The notes under the pieces are model-generated. The model made no database searches, was not told where the DNA came from, and saw only the letters and a program-made list of their open reading frames with translations. From Bellilinea sp040754815 (lineage in GTDB: Bacteria; Chloroflexota; Anaerolineae; Anaerolineales; Anaerolineaceae): DNA of 64,000 nt. Within the stretch, counting starts at the first letter, position 1, and the number at the start of each line of letters is the position of its first letter. Shown here one piece after another: positions 9,076 to 18,301 of the stretch. Location of the stretch: positions 310,001 to 374,000 of the forward strand of contig JBFMBX010000004.1 in NCBI GenBank assembly GCA_040754815.1. Reading direction: 5' to 3'. The translations under genes were made by a program, and so were the position numbers.

Positions 9076-9942
9076 ATGGCTGTCATACCTGAAGCAATAA
9101 TCGAAAATTACAGGCAAAAAACATTTCGAAGCGAACCCGGCAACCGCATTCACACCATAGAGGAAGCCATTGAATTCGTCAATCAGCGTGGTTTTGTGTT
9201 TTTCTGGCCAATTCAGGGGCTTGTTCTGCCCAGCCTGTGGGTAGCCGCAGCCGGCAACCGTCCCGTTGCCGACCAGCATGATGACCCCGGTCACATTACC
9301 TGGGGCTGGAAAGATCAGCTGCTCGGGTCAAAGGTTTGGTACTATGCGCGCGTACTTCATCGTAAAAACACCATCATATCTTTGAAAATTCTGCCCTGCT
9401 TTTACGCTCTTTCCCCAAACTACGGCGACCCCGATCACGATTACCTCGAGCAATATTACAGCGGCACCCTGACCACAGAGGCAAAACAAATTTATGAAGC
9501 CCTTTTACGAGAAGGACCATTAGATACCCTCTCCCTTCGTAAAGCGGCACGGCTCTCCAGCCCGGAAAGCACCTCGCGTTTCAATCGCGCATTGGAAACA
9601 CTGCAAACGGAATTCAAAGTTTTGCCGGTTGGGATAGCCCAGGCAGGCGCATGGCGTTATGCTTTTATTTACGATGTAGTACATCGTCATTTTCCAAATC
9701 TCATTGAACAATCCCGTCCTATCCCAGAAAAGCAGGCGCGGTTTGAAATTTTGAAGTGTTATTTTGATTCGGTTGGTGCCGCCTCTTTTGTTCAAATACA
9801 GCGCCTTTTCGGCTGGCGAAAGGACGAACTTCAAAGAACTTTGAAAGAACTGACCGACAAAGGGTTTATCTCGCCGGACCATCTATTGGAAAAACGCAAT
9901 GAACCACTTTTCGTACTTGCGTCTTTAATCGGCACCCTTTAA
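9076..9942 (+). CDS. AlkZ/YcaQ-related winged-helix protein
   Basis: Protein of 288 residues. Residues about 35-115 (FVFFWPIQGLVLPSLW, DDPGHITWGWKD, VWYYARVL) and the following helix-turn-helix-like part (GPLDTLSLRKAARL) recall proteins annotated as AlkZ-related or crosslink-repair glycosylase YcaQ family. Unlike full-length YcaQ (about 400 residues) it is short, and I cannot identify the catalytic Q-x-Q motif. DNA glycosylase activity is therefore uncertain. A C-terminal second winged-helix-like stretch (SFVQIQRLFGWRKDELQRTLKELTDKGFI, described here in parts) is plausible. The gene stands alone between the thiolase terminator and the next promoter. Confidence 0.6.
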   Translation: MAVIPEAIIENYRQKTFRSEPGNRIHTIEEAIEFVNQRGFVFFWPIQGLVLPSLWVAAAGNRPVADQHDDPGHITWGWKDQLLGSKVWYYARVLHRKNTIISLKILPCFYALSPNYGDPDHDYLEQYYSGTLTTEAKQIYEALLREGPLDTLSLRKAARLSSPESTSRFNRALETLQTEFKVLPVGIAQAGAWRYAFIYDVVHRHFPNLIEQSRPIPEKQARFEILKCYFDSVGAASFVQIQRLFGWRKDELQRTLKELTDKGFISPDHLLEKRNEPLFVLASLIGTL

Positions 9943-10002
9943 AGGACACTCTTGGTTAACTCTTCCATAGTCTTGTTTTAATTTCCATCCCCCTCAAAAG
10001 GG

Positions 10003-10008
10003 TATAAT
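10003..10008 (+). promoter_or_regulatory. Candidate -10 element for the GH13-PCD-CBS operon
   Basis: TATAAT lies 41 nt before the ATG of the large GH13 gene. A TTGTTT upstream is spaced too far (24 nt) to be convincing as a -35 element. Confidence 0.4.
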
Positions 10009-10049
10009 ACATTCAGGCAAGGTCATTTACCAATTTCAGGAGTAATTTT

Positions 10050-13000
10050 ATGGAATTCCATATTTCCCGGCAGGCGCGAGAGCGATATCAATTTGACCAG
10101 AGTTTATTTTCATTTAACGGGAATGTCATTTTTGCAAATTTTCACGCTGCCCGACAATTTGCCCAGAAAATGAACGCTTTTCGCGATCTGGTTCATTACC
10201 CGGAGAAGGCAGTCAAAGCCGGCCAGATTAACGCCCTTGGCTTAATTGACGAAATTCTCCATCTTGTTGTGCATCTCTACAGAACGCAAAAAAATCCCCG
10301 GGTAATGGAACATGCCCTTGCCGCACTGGAAGAATCTCTTGGCAAACCAAAAGTAGATGAATTGTTACTGGCTTTTACCCTGGAATTTCCTCCATTACCG
10401 GTATATCGCGGCGAGATGACCGCAAATCAATACCTTCAACAATCCACCGACGGCTTATCCAACCGTGCCGGCACTCTGGAAGAGATATTACTTCTCTGGG
10501 TTAACAATAAAAACCCTGCTGTAACCCCTTATCTAGAACTGTTCGATGATGAAAACCTGAGTCAGCAAACGGCTTATCAGCAAGCATTGCAGCATCTCTA
10601 TCACTTTGTTGAAAATCAGCCGCCGTTCGGCCCGGATTTGCAAAACCTGATCGACCTGTTGCGTCAGCCGGCTATTGCTCACCCCTATTCATTATTTGAA
10701 CAGCTGGAATATATCCGCACTCGATGGGCCGAATTAATCGGAAAATATTTATACCGTTTGCTGAGCAGTCTTGATTTCATCAAAGAAGAAGAAAAACTGC
10801 CCTTTTTAGGCCCCGGTCCGGTTGAAATACCGGCATTTGACAAACTTTCCAGTGCCGGAGAACCGGAAAACTTCAGCCCAGACCGGGAATGGATGCCCCG
10901 CCTGGTGCTGATGGCTAAAAACACCTATGTCTGGCTGGATCAGCTGAGTAAAAAATATCAAAAACCCATTTCCCGTTTAGACCAGATACCAGAAGAAGAA
11001 CTGGCACAACTGGCTGAATGGGGATTTTCCGGCCTGTGGTTAATCGGTTTGTGGGAGCGCAGCAAAGCCTCCGCCCGCATTAAGCAATTGTGCGGCAACC
11101 CGGAAGCAATTGCCTCGGCCTATTCCCTCGCCGGTTATACCATCGCCGCCGATCTGGGCGGTGAGGAAGCCTATCAAGTGCTGCGTGACCGGGCATGGAA
11201 ATACGGCATACGGCTTGCTTCCGATATGGTTCCCAACCACATGGGCATCGACTCCCCGTGGGTGATTGAACACCCCGATTGGTTCATTTCGCTGGATTAC
11301 AGTCCGTTTCCCTCCTACTCATTCAGCGGCCCTGATCTCTCCGGCGATCCTCGCGTTGAAATTCTGCTGGAGGATCACTATTATACCCGCACTGATGCGG
11401 CCGTTGTTTTTAAGCGTACAGATCGTTCCTCAGGAAAGGTTCAATATATTTATCATGGCAATGACGGCACCAGTATGCCGTGGAACGACACCGCTCAATT
11501 GAATTACTTAAATCCGCAGGTCCGTGAGGCAGTCATTCAAACCATTTTGGAGGTTGCCCGCCGTTTCCCAATTATTCGTTTCGATGCTGCCATGACCCTC
11601 ACCAAACGGCACTATCAGCGTTTGTGGTTTCCGGAACCCGGCACAGGTGGAGCCATCCCTTCTCGTGCCGAACACGGTATGACCAAAGAAGCGTTCGACC
11701 GGGCATTTCCCAACGAATTTTGGCGCGAAGTGGTTGACCGGGTGGCACAGGAAGCACCGGATACCCTCCTGCTTGCTGAGGCTTTCTGGCTCATGGAAGG
11801 TTACTTTGTGCGCACTCTCGGCATGCACCGTGTGTACAATTCCGCCTTTATGAATATGCTCCGCAACGAAGATAACGCAGGCTATCGCAAACTAATCAAA
11901 AACACCATTGAATTTGAGCCTGAAATCCTTAAGAGATACGTGAATTTTATGAATAATCCGGATGAGCGAACCGCGGTGGACCAATTCGGCAAGGGAGATA
12001 AATATTTTGGCATTTGTACCTTAATGTCCACCCTGCCGGGTTTACCCATGTTTGGGCACGGACAGATCGAAGGATATGCTGAAAAATACGGCATGGAATT
12101 TCGCCGTGCCTATTGGGACGAAAAACCCGACCCCTATTTAATAGAACGCCATAAACGTCAAATTTTTCCCTTACTTCATCGGCGAGCCTTGTTCGCCGGC
12201 GTAGAAAATTTCCTTTTGTATGATTTCTTCACTTCAGCCGGCTGGGTTAATGAGGATGTCTTTGCCTACTCCAACCGGTTGGGGAATGACCGCGCATTGG
12301 TGGTTTATCATAATAAATTTGCCGAAACAGAGGGATGGATTCGCTGGTCGGCCGGGTTCAAATCACGCGAGAACGGCACCACCAGACTGGTACAACGCTC
12401 ACTCAGCGAGGGTCTGGGTTTATCCGATCAGGAAAACCACTATGTCATCTTCCGCGACCTGTTGAGCGGCATGGAATATATCCGTTCAGCGAGTGAATTG
12501 GCCCAAAAAGGGTTACACCTGAAACTCTCGGCGTATCAAGCCTATGTGTTTAGCGACTTTCGAGAAGTACCGGATGACGAATATGGCTCTTACCGGACTT
12601 TAACCCAATACCTCTCCGGCAGAGGTGTACCCAATATTCAGGAAGCACTCCACGAATTACTCCTTGCTCCTATCATCCGTCCCTGGCGCGAAATAGTCAA
12701 CGCCGGTTACATCAACTTTTTACTGGCTCACCGCCTGACCGATGAAAATCCTGTATTACCTCCTCACTTGCTGGATGAAGCTTCAAACAAGTTATCCGCA
12801 TTAGTGGATGGGATTGGCGCAATGACCGGCAGCCGTGAAAATCGTGATTTAATCCTGCATACGCTACAAAAACAATTGGAATTTATTCTTTGTTTGCAAA
12901 AGCCCCAAAAAATATTACCACTTCCAACCCGTGGCAAATCGTCTAAAGCCTTTGAATACCTCAAGCAAGGGATTTTAGAAGATAAAAACTCCACGTATAT

Positions 13001-13526
13001 TTTATTAATCTATCCTTTCATCAATAAATTAGGAGCATTGAAGGATAGCCGCGATCCTCAATCACAAACCCTTTCGTGGATTGAGGAATGGCGATTAATG
13101 GACGCGGTCATGGATACCGCTTATCAGATTGGGATTGATGGGGCAGTCAGTTGGCGCATCCCCCCCACCTTGAGAATGTTAATCAACCATCAAAACTGGT
13201 TCGAAAAGTGGGGTTCACTTTCCACTTCCAGGATTATGGAGAACTGGCTCTCCGATCTGGAAGTGCAGCGGTTCATCGGTGTAAATCGTTACAAAGAGGT
13301 TTTGTGGTACAACCACGAGGCTTTCTTAGAATTTATCTGGTGGATGAACTGGGTAGCGGTGTTGGAGGCTGTTTCAAAACCGGCTGCCACCCATGCCGAT
13401 ATTTTGGAAACCCTCCTTGCAACTTTCGAGATTACCCAATCCATACTAACGGCTGAAATCAAAGCCGGTTACAGAGTGGCTGATTTAATGGACCAGTTAA
13501 GTACAACAGACTTAAAGTCAAAATAA
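10050..13526 (+). CDS. Very large GH13 (alpha-amylase family) protein with long N- and C-terminal extensions
   Basis: Protein of 1158 residues without a signal peptide, so cytoplasmic. The first ~280 residues are mostly helical and unrecognised. The TIM barrel spans about 320-800: region I DMVPNHMG (about 394), region II IIRFDAAM (nucleophile D512), region III LLAEAFW (acid/base E577), region IV MNNPDERT (D638). Region IV normally reads NHD; the His before the Asp is replaced by Pro. Residues about 860-1158 form another unrecognised helical region. The catalytic triad is complete, so alpha-glucan hydrolysis or transfer is likely, but the subfamily and substrate are unclear. AGGAG precedes the ATG. 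PCD and CBS genes follow closely and may share the transcript. Confidence 0.85.
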   Translation: MEFHISRQARERYQFDQSLFSFNGNVIFANFHAARQFAQKMNAFRDLVHYPEKAVKAGQINALGLIDEILHLVVHLYRTQKNPRVMEHALAALEESLGKPKVDELLLAFTLEFPPLPVYRGEMTANQYLQQSTDGLSNRAGTLEEILLLWVNNKNPAVTPYLELFDDENLSQQTAYQQALQHLYHFVENQPPFGPDLQNLIDLLRQPAIAHPYSLFEQLEYIRTRWAELIGKYLYRLLSSLDFIKEEEKLPFLGPGPVEIPAFDKLSSAGEPENFSPDREWMPRLVLMAKNTYVWLDQLSKKYQKPISRLDQIPEEELAQLAEWGFSGLWLIGLWERSKASARIKQLCGNPEAIASAYSLAGYTIAADLGGEEAYQVLRDRAWKYGIRLASDMVPNHMGIDSPWVIEHPDWFISLDYSPFPSYSFSGPDLSGDPRVEILLEDHYYTRTDAAVVFKRTDRSSGKVQYIYHGNDGTSMPWNDTAQLNYLNPQVREAVIQTILEVARRFPIIRFDAAMTLTKRHYQRLWFPEPGTGGAIPSRAEHGMTKEAFDRAFPNEFWREVVDRVAQEAPDTLLLAEAFWLMEGYFVRTLGMHRVYNSAFMNMLRNEDNAGYRKLIKNTIEFEPEILKRYVNFMNNPDERTAVDQFGKGDKYFGICTLMSTLPGLPMFGHGQIEGYAEKYGMEFRRAYWDEKPDPYLIERHKRQIFPLLHRRALFAGVENFLLYDFFTSAGWVNEDVFAYSNRLGNDRALVVYHNKFAETEGWIRWSAGFKSRENGTTRLVQRSLSEGLGLSDQENHYVIFRDLLSGMEYIRSASELAQKGLHLKLSAYQAYVFSDFREVPDDEYGSYRTLTQYLSGRGVPNIQEALHELLLAPIIRPWREIVNAGYINFLLAHRLTDENPVLPPHLLDEASNKLSALVDGIGAMTGSRENRDLILHTLQKQLEFILCLQKPQKILPLPTRGKSSKAFEYLKQGILEDKNSTYILLIYPFINKLGALKDSRDPQSQTLSWIEEWRLMDAVMDTAYQIGIDGAVSWRIPPTLRMLINHQNWFEKWGSLSTSRIMENWLSDLEVQRFIGVNRYKEVLWYNHEAFLEFIWWMNWVAVLEAVSKPAATHADILETLLATFEITQSILTAEIKAGYRVADLMDQLSTTDLKSK

Positions 13527-13535
13527 AGGTAAACC

Positions 13536-13904
13536 ATGAATGAGCTAAGTAAAGAAAGATGTGTGCATGCTCAAAAGGGAACCCCTCCCTTGAGCCATAA
13601 CGAAATTGATCTGTTACTCCCCCACGTAGAAGGATGGTTGGTGGTTCAAACCGAAGAAACGCCAATCCTGCAGAAAACCTTTCGTTTCCCAAGGTATAAA
13701 GATGCTTTAGAGTTCAGCATGGCAGTTGGGTTGGCCGCAGATGATCAGGATCACCACCCCCGCATGATTGTCGAATATAAAAAGGTAACCATAGAATGGT
13801 GGACACACATCATCAACGGCCTGCACCGCAATGATTTCATCATGGCTGCCAAAACCGATGAAATTTACCGTTCAAAAGAATCAACCCAACCCATTCCCCA
13901 TTAG
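13536..13904 (+). CDS. Pterin-4a-carbinolamine dehydratase
   Basis: Protein of 122 residues that dehydrates 4a-hydroxytetrahydrobiopterin to the quinonoid dihydropterin. The active-site pattern is clear at residues about 69-102: DQDHHPRMIVEYKKVTIEWW, then TH, then GLHRNDFIMAAKTDEIY. The paired His residues of DHHP and the His of TH are intact. No aromatic amino acid hydroxylase is nearby, so in this organism it may serve another pterin, as seen for stand-alone PCDs. It begins 9 nt after the large GH13 gene and is followed 12 nt later by the CBS gene. Confidence 0.93.
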   Translation: MNELSKERCVHAQKGTPPLSHNEIDLLLPHVEGWLVVQTEETPILQKTFRFPRYKDALEFSMAVGLAADDQDHHPRMIVEYKKVTIEWWTHIINGLHRNDFIMAAKTDEIYRSKESTQPIPH

Positions 13905-13916
13905 GAGGCAGAAGGG

Positions 13917-14348
13917 ATGAGCCATTTTGTTCGAGACTGGATGTCGAGTCCGGTGGTGGTTGTGGACCCGGAAAGCAGTGTTTCCTTTGCCATGACGCTG
14001 ATGCGCCGCCGCCATATACACAGTCTGGTGGTTGTTTTGAAAGAAAATCATGAAACTACTTACGGCATCATCACAACGACCGATATCCGCGATAAGATCA
14101 TCGCCGCTTCACGTAATCCGGCAGAAACCACCGTGCGGGAAATTATGACCATCCCGGTTTACACAGCACGGCCCGACTGGACACTGGTTGAATGCTCCAG
14201 AAAAATGCAGGAAAAGAACGTCCATCATTTTCCCGTGGTAGATGATAACAATGAATTAATTGGTATGATCACGGCCACAGACCTGTTTATGGCTGCGGAA
14301 GAAATAGGCTGGGTATCGGATAAAGAATCACGAAAGGCGGCGGACTGA
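13917..14348 (+). CDS. Tandem CBS-domain protein
   Basis: Cytoplasmic protein of 143 residues made of two CBS domains and nothing else (about 1-65 and 70-133). VRDWMSSPVVVV and VREIMTIPVYTA open the domains. Each domain ends with a ligand-contact motif, GIITTTDIRDK and GMITATDLFMAA. Such Bateman modules bind adenosyl nucleotides (AMP, ATP, SAM) and often regulate a partner. The partner cannot be named here, though transcription with a GH13 enzyme is suggestive. GGAGG precedes the start. The 3' end overlaps the convergent GH13 gene by 21 nt. Confidence 0.92.
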   Translation: MSHFVRDWMSSPVVVVDPESSVSFAMTLMRRRHIHSLVVVLKENHETTYGIITTTDIRDKIIAASRNPAETTVREIMTIPVYTARPDWTLVECSRKMQEKNVHHFPVVDDNNELIGMITATDLFMAAEEIGWVSDKESRKAAD

Positions 14349-15740
14349 ATAATATCCGCCACTCAAAGGCGGGAGGGTAATCTGCCAATTCTCCTGTACC
14401 CGCTCTATTATGGCGCTTCCGCCCAATAGGTCTCGAGGCGGTTGAGTGGCATGGGGGTTACTCTTCCCGGCCGGAATATAAACCCGGGCCGTTTCCTGAG
14501 CAAGATTGACAAAAATGTGTAATTCTTCTCCACCCCCTTCCCGTATAATCCTGATTGTGCCGTTATTTTGATGATATGGTTCACTCGTCCATGATCCCCT
14601 TCGCAGGACCGGGGTATTATGTCGAGCATTTATAAGCCCTTTGATCCAGTTACGCAACTCGTGATCCCATTGACTCTCATCCCACGGAAATGCTCTGCGG
14701 CAATCCGGATCTTTACCGCCTTCAAGCCCTATTTCATCCCCATAATAAATTGAGGGAGTTCCGGGAAAGGCAAACAATAACAAATACGCCAGTTTTAATT
14801 TTTCTAAATTTCCATTGAGCAGGGTCTTTACACGTTCGGTATCATGCGAACCTAATAATAAATACATTCCGAATAAGGCATCGCGGCCGTATGCCTGTTC
14901 AATTTGCTGCAAGCGCGAAGTAAAATCTGCGGCAGTAATCCCGCCCCGCAGCACATCCAGAATCGCTGCGCGCAGCGGGTAATGCATTACCCCATCGAAA
15001 TGAGCATCGTTCACCCAGCGAGGCCAAACATCCCAGATTTCACCCACGAGATACGCATGTGGGTTTGCCGATTTCACTACCTCACGAAATTCTGCCCAAA
15101 ACTGATCATCATCAATTTCATTCGGAACATCCAAACGCCATCCATCAACGCCTTCTTCAATCCAGTACCGCGCAACATCCAGAATATATTGGCGAACGTT
15201 GGGATTGCTGGTATTGAATTTTGGCAGGCTTTTGAATCCCCACCATGCTTCATAGTTTACTGCTTTGCCACGGCTATACGCATTCAGGGGAAAGCGATGC
15301 ACATGAAACCAGTTCAAATAGGGTGAGTCTTTTCCATTTTCCAGCAAATCATTGAATGCGAAAAATCCGCGCCCACAGTGATTGAACACCCCGTCCAGAA
15401 TAATCCTCATCCCTCTCTGGTGCACGGCTTTTACCAATTTACGGAATTCCTCCAGCGTCCCCAGCTTTGGGTCAATGCGGTAATAATCCACCGTGTTGTA
15501 ACGGTGGGTGGAAGGTGAAAGAAAAATGGGGTTGAGGTAAATGGCGTTCACCCCTAAATCCTGCAAATAATCCAGCCTTTGCTCAATACCTGCCAGATCT
15601 CCACCCTGAAAGTGAATCGGATCCGGCGGCTGCCCCCACCCTTGCACGTTGGGTGGATCATTGGTAGGGTCTCCGTTTGCAAAACGATCAGGGAAAATTT
15701 GATAAAAAACGCTATCTTTCACCCAGTCGGGGATATTCAT
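14328..15740 (-). CDS. Cytoplasmic GH13 alpha-glucosidase/neopullulanase-type enzyme
   Basis: Protein of 470 residues with no signal peptide. The (beta/alpha)8 barrel has all GH13 regions: DGVFNH, GWRLDVPNE (nucleophile D204), VGEIW (acid/base E234) and LGSHDTER (D300), with PSIYYGDEIGLEGG and a short C-terminal beta domain. The N-terminus begins straight at the barrel (DSVFYQIFPDRF), without the CBM34 domain seen in classical cyclomaltodextrinases. It should hydrolyse imported maltodextrins or related alpha-glucans. The ATG at 15740 shares its A with the TGA of panE. A TTG one codon upstream is also possible. It is coupled to panE. Confidence 0.9.
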   Translation of the reverse strand: MNIPDWVKDSVFYQIFPDRFANGDPTNDPPNVQGWGQPPDPIHFQGGDLAGIEQRLDYLQDLGVNAIYLNPIFLSPSTHRYNTVDYYRIDPKLGTLEEFRKLVKAVHQRGMRIILDGVFNHCGRGFFAFNDLLENGKDSPYLNWFHVHRFPLNAYSRGKAVNYEAWWGFKSLPKFNTSNPNVRQYILDVARYWIEEGVDGWRLDVPNEIDDDQFWAEFREVVKSANPHAYLVGEIWDVWPRWVNDAHFDGVMHYPLRAAILDVLRGGITAADFTSRLQQIEQAYGRDALFGMYLLLGSHDTERVKTLLNGNLEKLKLAYLLLFAFPGTPSIYYGDEIGLEGGKDPDCRRAFPWDESQWDHELRNWIKGLINARHNTPVLRRGSWTSEPYHQNNGTIRIIREGGGEELHIFVNLAQETARVYIPAGKSNPHATQPPRDLLGGSAIIERVQENWQITLPPLSGGYYSVRRLS

Positions 15741-16783
15741 CAATTCAACCTCACAGTTTCGGATAAATCTTCAATGAATTTTTTTACATTTTTTCGATAT
15801 AGATTTGCCTCCAAAGGTTGGGAGGCAATCATCTTAAGCGTTTCATTCAAAAACCGATTGATCGGCGTGGCCACCCCTACCCTTTCACCAAACCGTACAA
15901 CCGCCCCGTTCAGGTAGTCCACTTCCAGAGGACGATTACCACGGTATAGATCAACATGGAAAGAAGGCATTTTACCCCCTCGTCCGGCTGCCAGAGCCCT
16001 CGCCGCGATCAGGCGGGCAAGTCTTTCAGGTATATGGTGGAACAAGAACGATAACATCCGTACCGGCGTACCGGGCAAATCCACCACTTGAAAACTCAGA
16101 TTTTTCATCACCCTGACCGCTTCGCGGAACTGAGCCGCTTCCACCCTGAATAAACGGGGGTCGGCAAAAATCTCTGCCGGCGTCAGGTCTAAAATTGCTG
16201 AGCTCGCGTTTGCAAGCAAATTGGTCAATAGCTTTGACCATTTCATATCCCCTTCTTTGGAGAAAAGGATTGCCCTCAACCCAGCCTGATTGAACGAGTT
16301 AACAATTTTTTGACTGATTGGATGCCCGCCGGCAACTCCAACTCCGCGTTTTTTTTCCAGTATAACCTTTCCCGATTCTTTTTTAGCCACCGCGCTTGTC
16401 AGCGTACCGGCGATTACTCTTTCTGATCCGAGATATTCACGGAGAACATCCTCGTTTTCAACGCCATTTTGTAAACTCAACACGGCAGGAATCTGATTCC
16501 GGTAAGGCTTCAACAACTCCGCCACGGCGGGTGTATCGAAGGATTTGACCGCCACCAAAATTACATCAACCGGATATTGGCGAAATACCAGATCCAGAGA
16601 ATCGGTGACCAGTTCCGGAAAAAATGGTTTTTCAATTCCATTCATCTCAACACTTAGCGGCCGATGTACAAAGCGGTGTGCGACCTCTGGACGCTCCAGA
16701 TAGATCACCGACTCACCGCTCAAAGACAGACTGCCGCCAACATAAGTACCGATTGCCCCCATACCAATAATCAAATATCGCAT
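15740..16783 (-). CDS. panE: 2-dehydropantoate 2-reductase (ketopantoate reductase)
   Basis: NADPH-dependent reductase that makes pantoate for coenzyme A synthesis; 347 residues. The N-terminus carries the Rossmann motif IIGMGAIGTYVGGSLSLSG. ILVAVKSFDT follows, then LSLQNGVENEDVL and GTLTSAVA. The conserved catalytic Lys is in KWSKLLTNLLANASSAI, and the C-terminal helical domain has RPLEVDYLNGAVVRFGERVGVATP. All are family hallmarks. A pan gene cluster is not present. The neighbouring GH13 gene overlaps by one base. Members of this family can act on other 2-ketoacids, so the symbol carries some uncertainty. Confidence 0.88.
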   Translation of the reverse strand: MRYLIIGMGAIGTYVGGSLSLSGESVIYLERPEVAHRFVHRPLSVEMNGIEKPFFPELVTDSLDLVFRQYPVDVILVAVKSFDTPAVAELLKPYRNQIPAVLSLQNGVENEDVLREYLGSERVIAGTLTSAVAKKESGKVILEKKRGVGVAGGHPISQKIVNSFNQAGLRAILFSKEGDMKWSKLLTNLLANASSAILDLTPAEIFADPRLFRVEAAQFREAVRVMKNLSFQVVDLPGTPVRMLSFLFHHIPERLARLIAARALAAGRGGKMPSFHVDLYRGNRPLEVDYLNGAVVRFGERVGVATPINRFLNETLKMIASQPLEANLYRKNVKKFIEDLSETVRLN

Positions 16784-16811
16784 TAGATTTAACTAACCCT
16801 CGCTATATTTA

Positions 16812-17732
16812 TTAAATTTCGCGCCAGTTTCTTGCACCGCGTAAGAATTCATCCCCACTCATCCACTTTTTACCGGCAGGCTGCACTTCCCGAAGAAGAA
16901 GTACCCCCTCAGTGGTACCCACAGCCGGTAAACCATCTATTACCGTTCTTTTACCCTGCGGAATCAAGGCGTTTGGGTTGATGGCTGCTCGTTTGACTTT
17001 CAGATAATTTCCATCCCATACCAGATAAGCACCCGGCCACGGATAAAATGCCCTGATCTTGCGTTCTAAAAACACAGCGCTTTGTGAAAAATCCAGTAAA
17101 CCTTCCTCTTTTTTCAACATGGGCGCATAGGTTGCTTGTGCTTCATCCTGCGGTTGGGGTTGAATTTCTCCCTTGAAATACAAGGGCAATGTTTCAAGGA
17201 GAAGTTCGGCGCCTGCTGCGGCTAACTTTTGCCCGAGACTTTGGGCGTCATCGTCCGAATCTACAGGCACACTGCGTTGAGCCAGAACCGGACCGGTATC
17301 AATCCCGGCATCCATCTTCATAATTGAAACACCCGTCATTTCATCCCCATGCAGTATGGCCGCCTGAATGGGCGCCGCCCCTCGCCAGCGCGGTAAAAGT
17401 GAAGCATGGACGTTGATGCATCCAAACTCTGGCAAATCCAAAACATTTTGGCGCAGGATCTGACCAAAAGCCGCAACAACGATTACATCCGGTGACCATT
17501 CAACCAGTTTTTCCCAAACCCCTTCGTCCTTCAACCGGTTTGGCTGAATGGTTTCAATTCCCAGTTTTTCCGCTGTAATTTTCACAAGTGGAGGTGTCAG
17601 TGTTCGCCCTCTGCCAGAAGGACGATCCGGTTGAGTGACCACTCCAACAACTTGATAATTCTCAGCCAGAGCCAGCAGGGAAGGTATGGCAAATTCGGGA
17701 GATCCCATAAATACAACACGGTATCGATTCAC
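16812..17732 (-). CDS. fmt: Methionyl-tRNA formyltransferase
   Basis: Formylates initiator Met-tRNA using 10-formyltetrahydrofolate; about 306 residues. FMGSPEF starts the formyltransferase fold. The folate/catalytic signature is INVHASLLPRWRGAAPIQAAI, with Asn, His and, further on, Asp of MDAGIDTGPVL. The C-terminal OB-like domain holds RKIRAFYPWPGAY. I prefer the GTG at 17732, because a GTG 18 nt upstream (17750) lies on a TGTTAAAAT promoter-like element. With 17732 the transcript would be leaderless. Neither start has a Shine-Dalgarno sequence. The usual partner gene def is absent. Confidence 0.92.
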   Translation of the reverse strand: MNRYRVVFMGSPEFAIPSLLALAENYQVVGVVTQPDRPSGRGRTLTPPLVKITAEKLGIETIQPNRLKDEGVWEKLVEWSPDVIVVAAFGQILRQNVLDLPEFGCINVHASLLPRWRGAAPIQAAILHGDEMTGVSIMKMDAGIDTGPVLAQRSVPVDSDDDAQSLGQKLAAAGAELLLETLPLYFKGEIQPQPQDEAQATYAPMLKKEEGLLDFSQSAVFLERKIRAFYPWPGAYLVWDGNYLKVKRAAINPNALIPQGKRTVIDGLPAVGTTEGVLLLREVQPAGKKWMSGDEFLRGARNWREI

Positions 17733-17740
17733 AAAACAAA

Positions 17741-17746
17741 ATTTTA
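17741..17746 (-). promoter_or_regulatory. Candidate extended -10 element for fmt
   Basis: TGTTAAAAT (TGn plus TAAAAT) on the minus strand, 8 nt before the GTG at 17732. The spacing fits transcription starting at the start codon itself. Confidence 0.4.
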
Positions 17747-17850
17747 ACACAAAATTTAAAATTGCCTTCGAATTGGGCTTTTATTCAATGACAAACCGTT
17801 ATACAATCATGGTAGAAAGAAAATCCCACCAAAGGAGGTTCTTAAAATCC

Positions 17851-18189
17851 ATGGCCGATATGTCTTCTTCTCCCAATGAAGTCACCAGTGACGACCGTTT
17901 GTGGGCATTATTATCCTATTTATTTACTCCTCTCATTCCCATCATCATTTTATTGATGGAAGACAAGAAAAACCGCCCCTTCATCAAAGCCCACTACATG
18001 CAGGCACTGGTGCTGGGCATTGTGTTGATTATTCTCAACACCATCCTCGCTTTCATTCCGGTCGTCAACTGCATTTCTCCCCTACTCACCCTGGGTCTGG
18101 TGATCTGGCTGGCGGTTCGCGCCAACAAGGGTGAATACATCACCTTGCCGGTCATCACCGATTTCGTCAAGAATCAAGGCTGGGCATAA
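17851..18189 (+). CDS. DUF4870 small membrane protein
   Basis: Protein of 112 residues with two to three hydrophobic segments: LLSYLFTPLIPIIILLM, LVLGIVLIILNTILAFI and PLLTLGLVIWLAVRA. The N-terminal SSPNEVTSDDRLWALLSYL and the charged loop MEDKKNRPFIKAHYMQAL match DUF4870 (Tic20-like) proteins. Their function is unknown. The frame is open to 17686, but the ATG at 17851 follows a strong AAAGGAGG at 17831-17838, which decides the start. Confidence 0.85.
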   Translation: MADMSSSPNEVTSDDRLWALLSYLFTPLIPIIILLMEDKKNRPFIKAHYMQALVLGIVLIILNTILAFIPVVNCISPLLTLGLVIWLAVRANKGEYITLPVITDFVKNQGWA

Positions 18190-18288
18190 GAAACACCTAA
18201 AATCAATTACAATGCTTTCCGTTACCTCCAGACGAGGGGATGACGGGAAGCACGTTTTGCTTTTAAACCAAAGCATGACAATTACTGG

Positions 18289-18294
18289 TACAAT
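18289..18294 (+). promoter_or_regulatory. Candidate extended -10 element for the unknown helical protein
   Basis: TGGTACAAT (TGn plus TACAAT) ends 7 nt before the ATG at 18302. No Shine-Dalgarno sequence exists between them, so a leaderless start is suggested. Confidence 0.35.
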
Positions 18295-18301
18295 TATTAA
18301 A

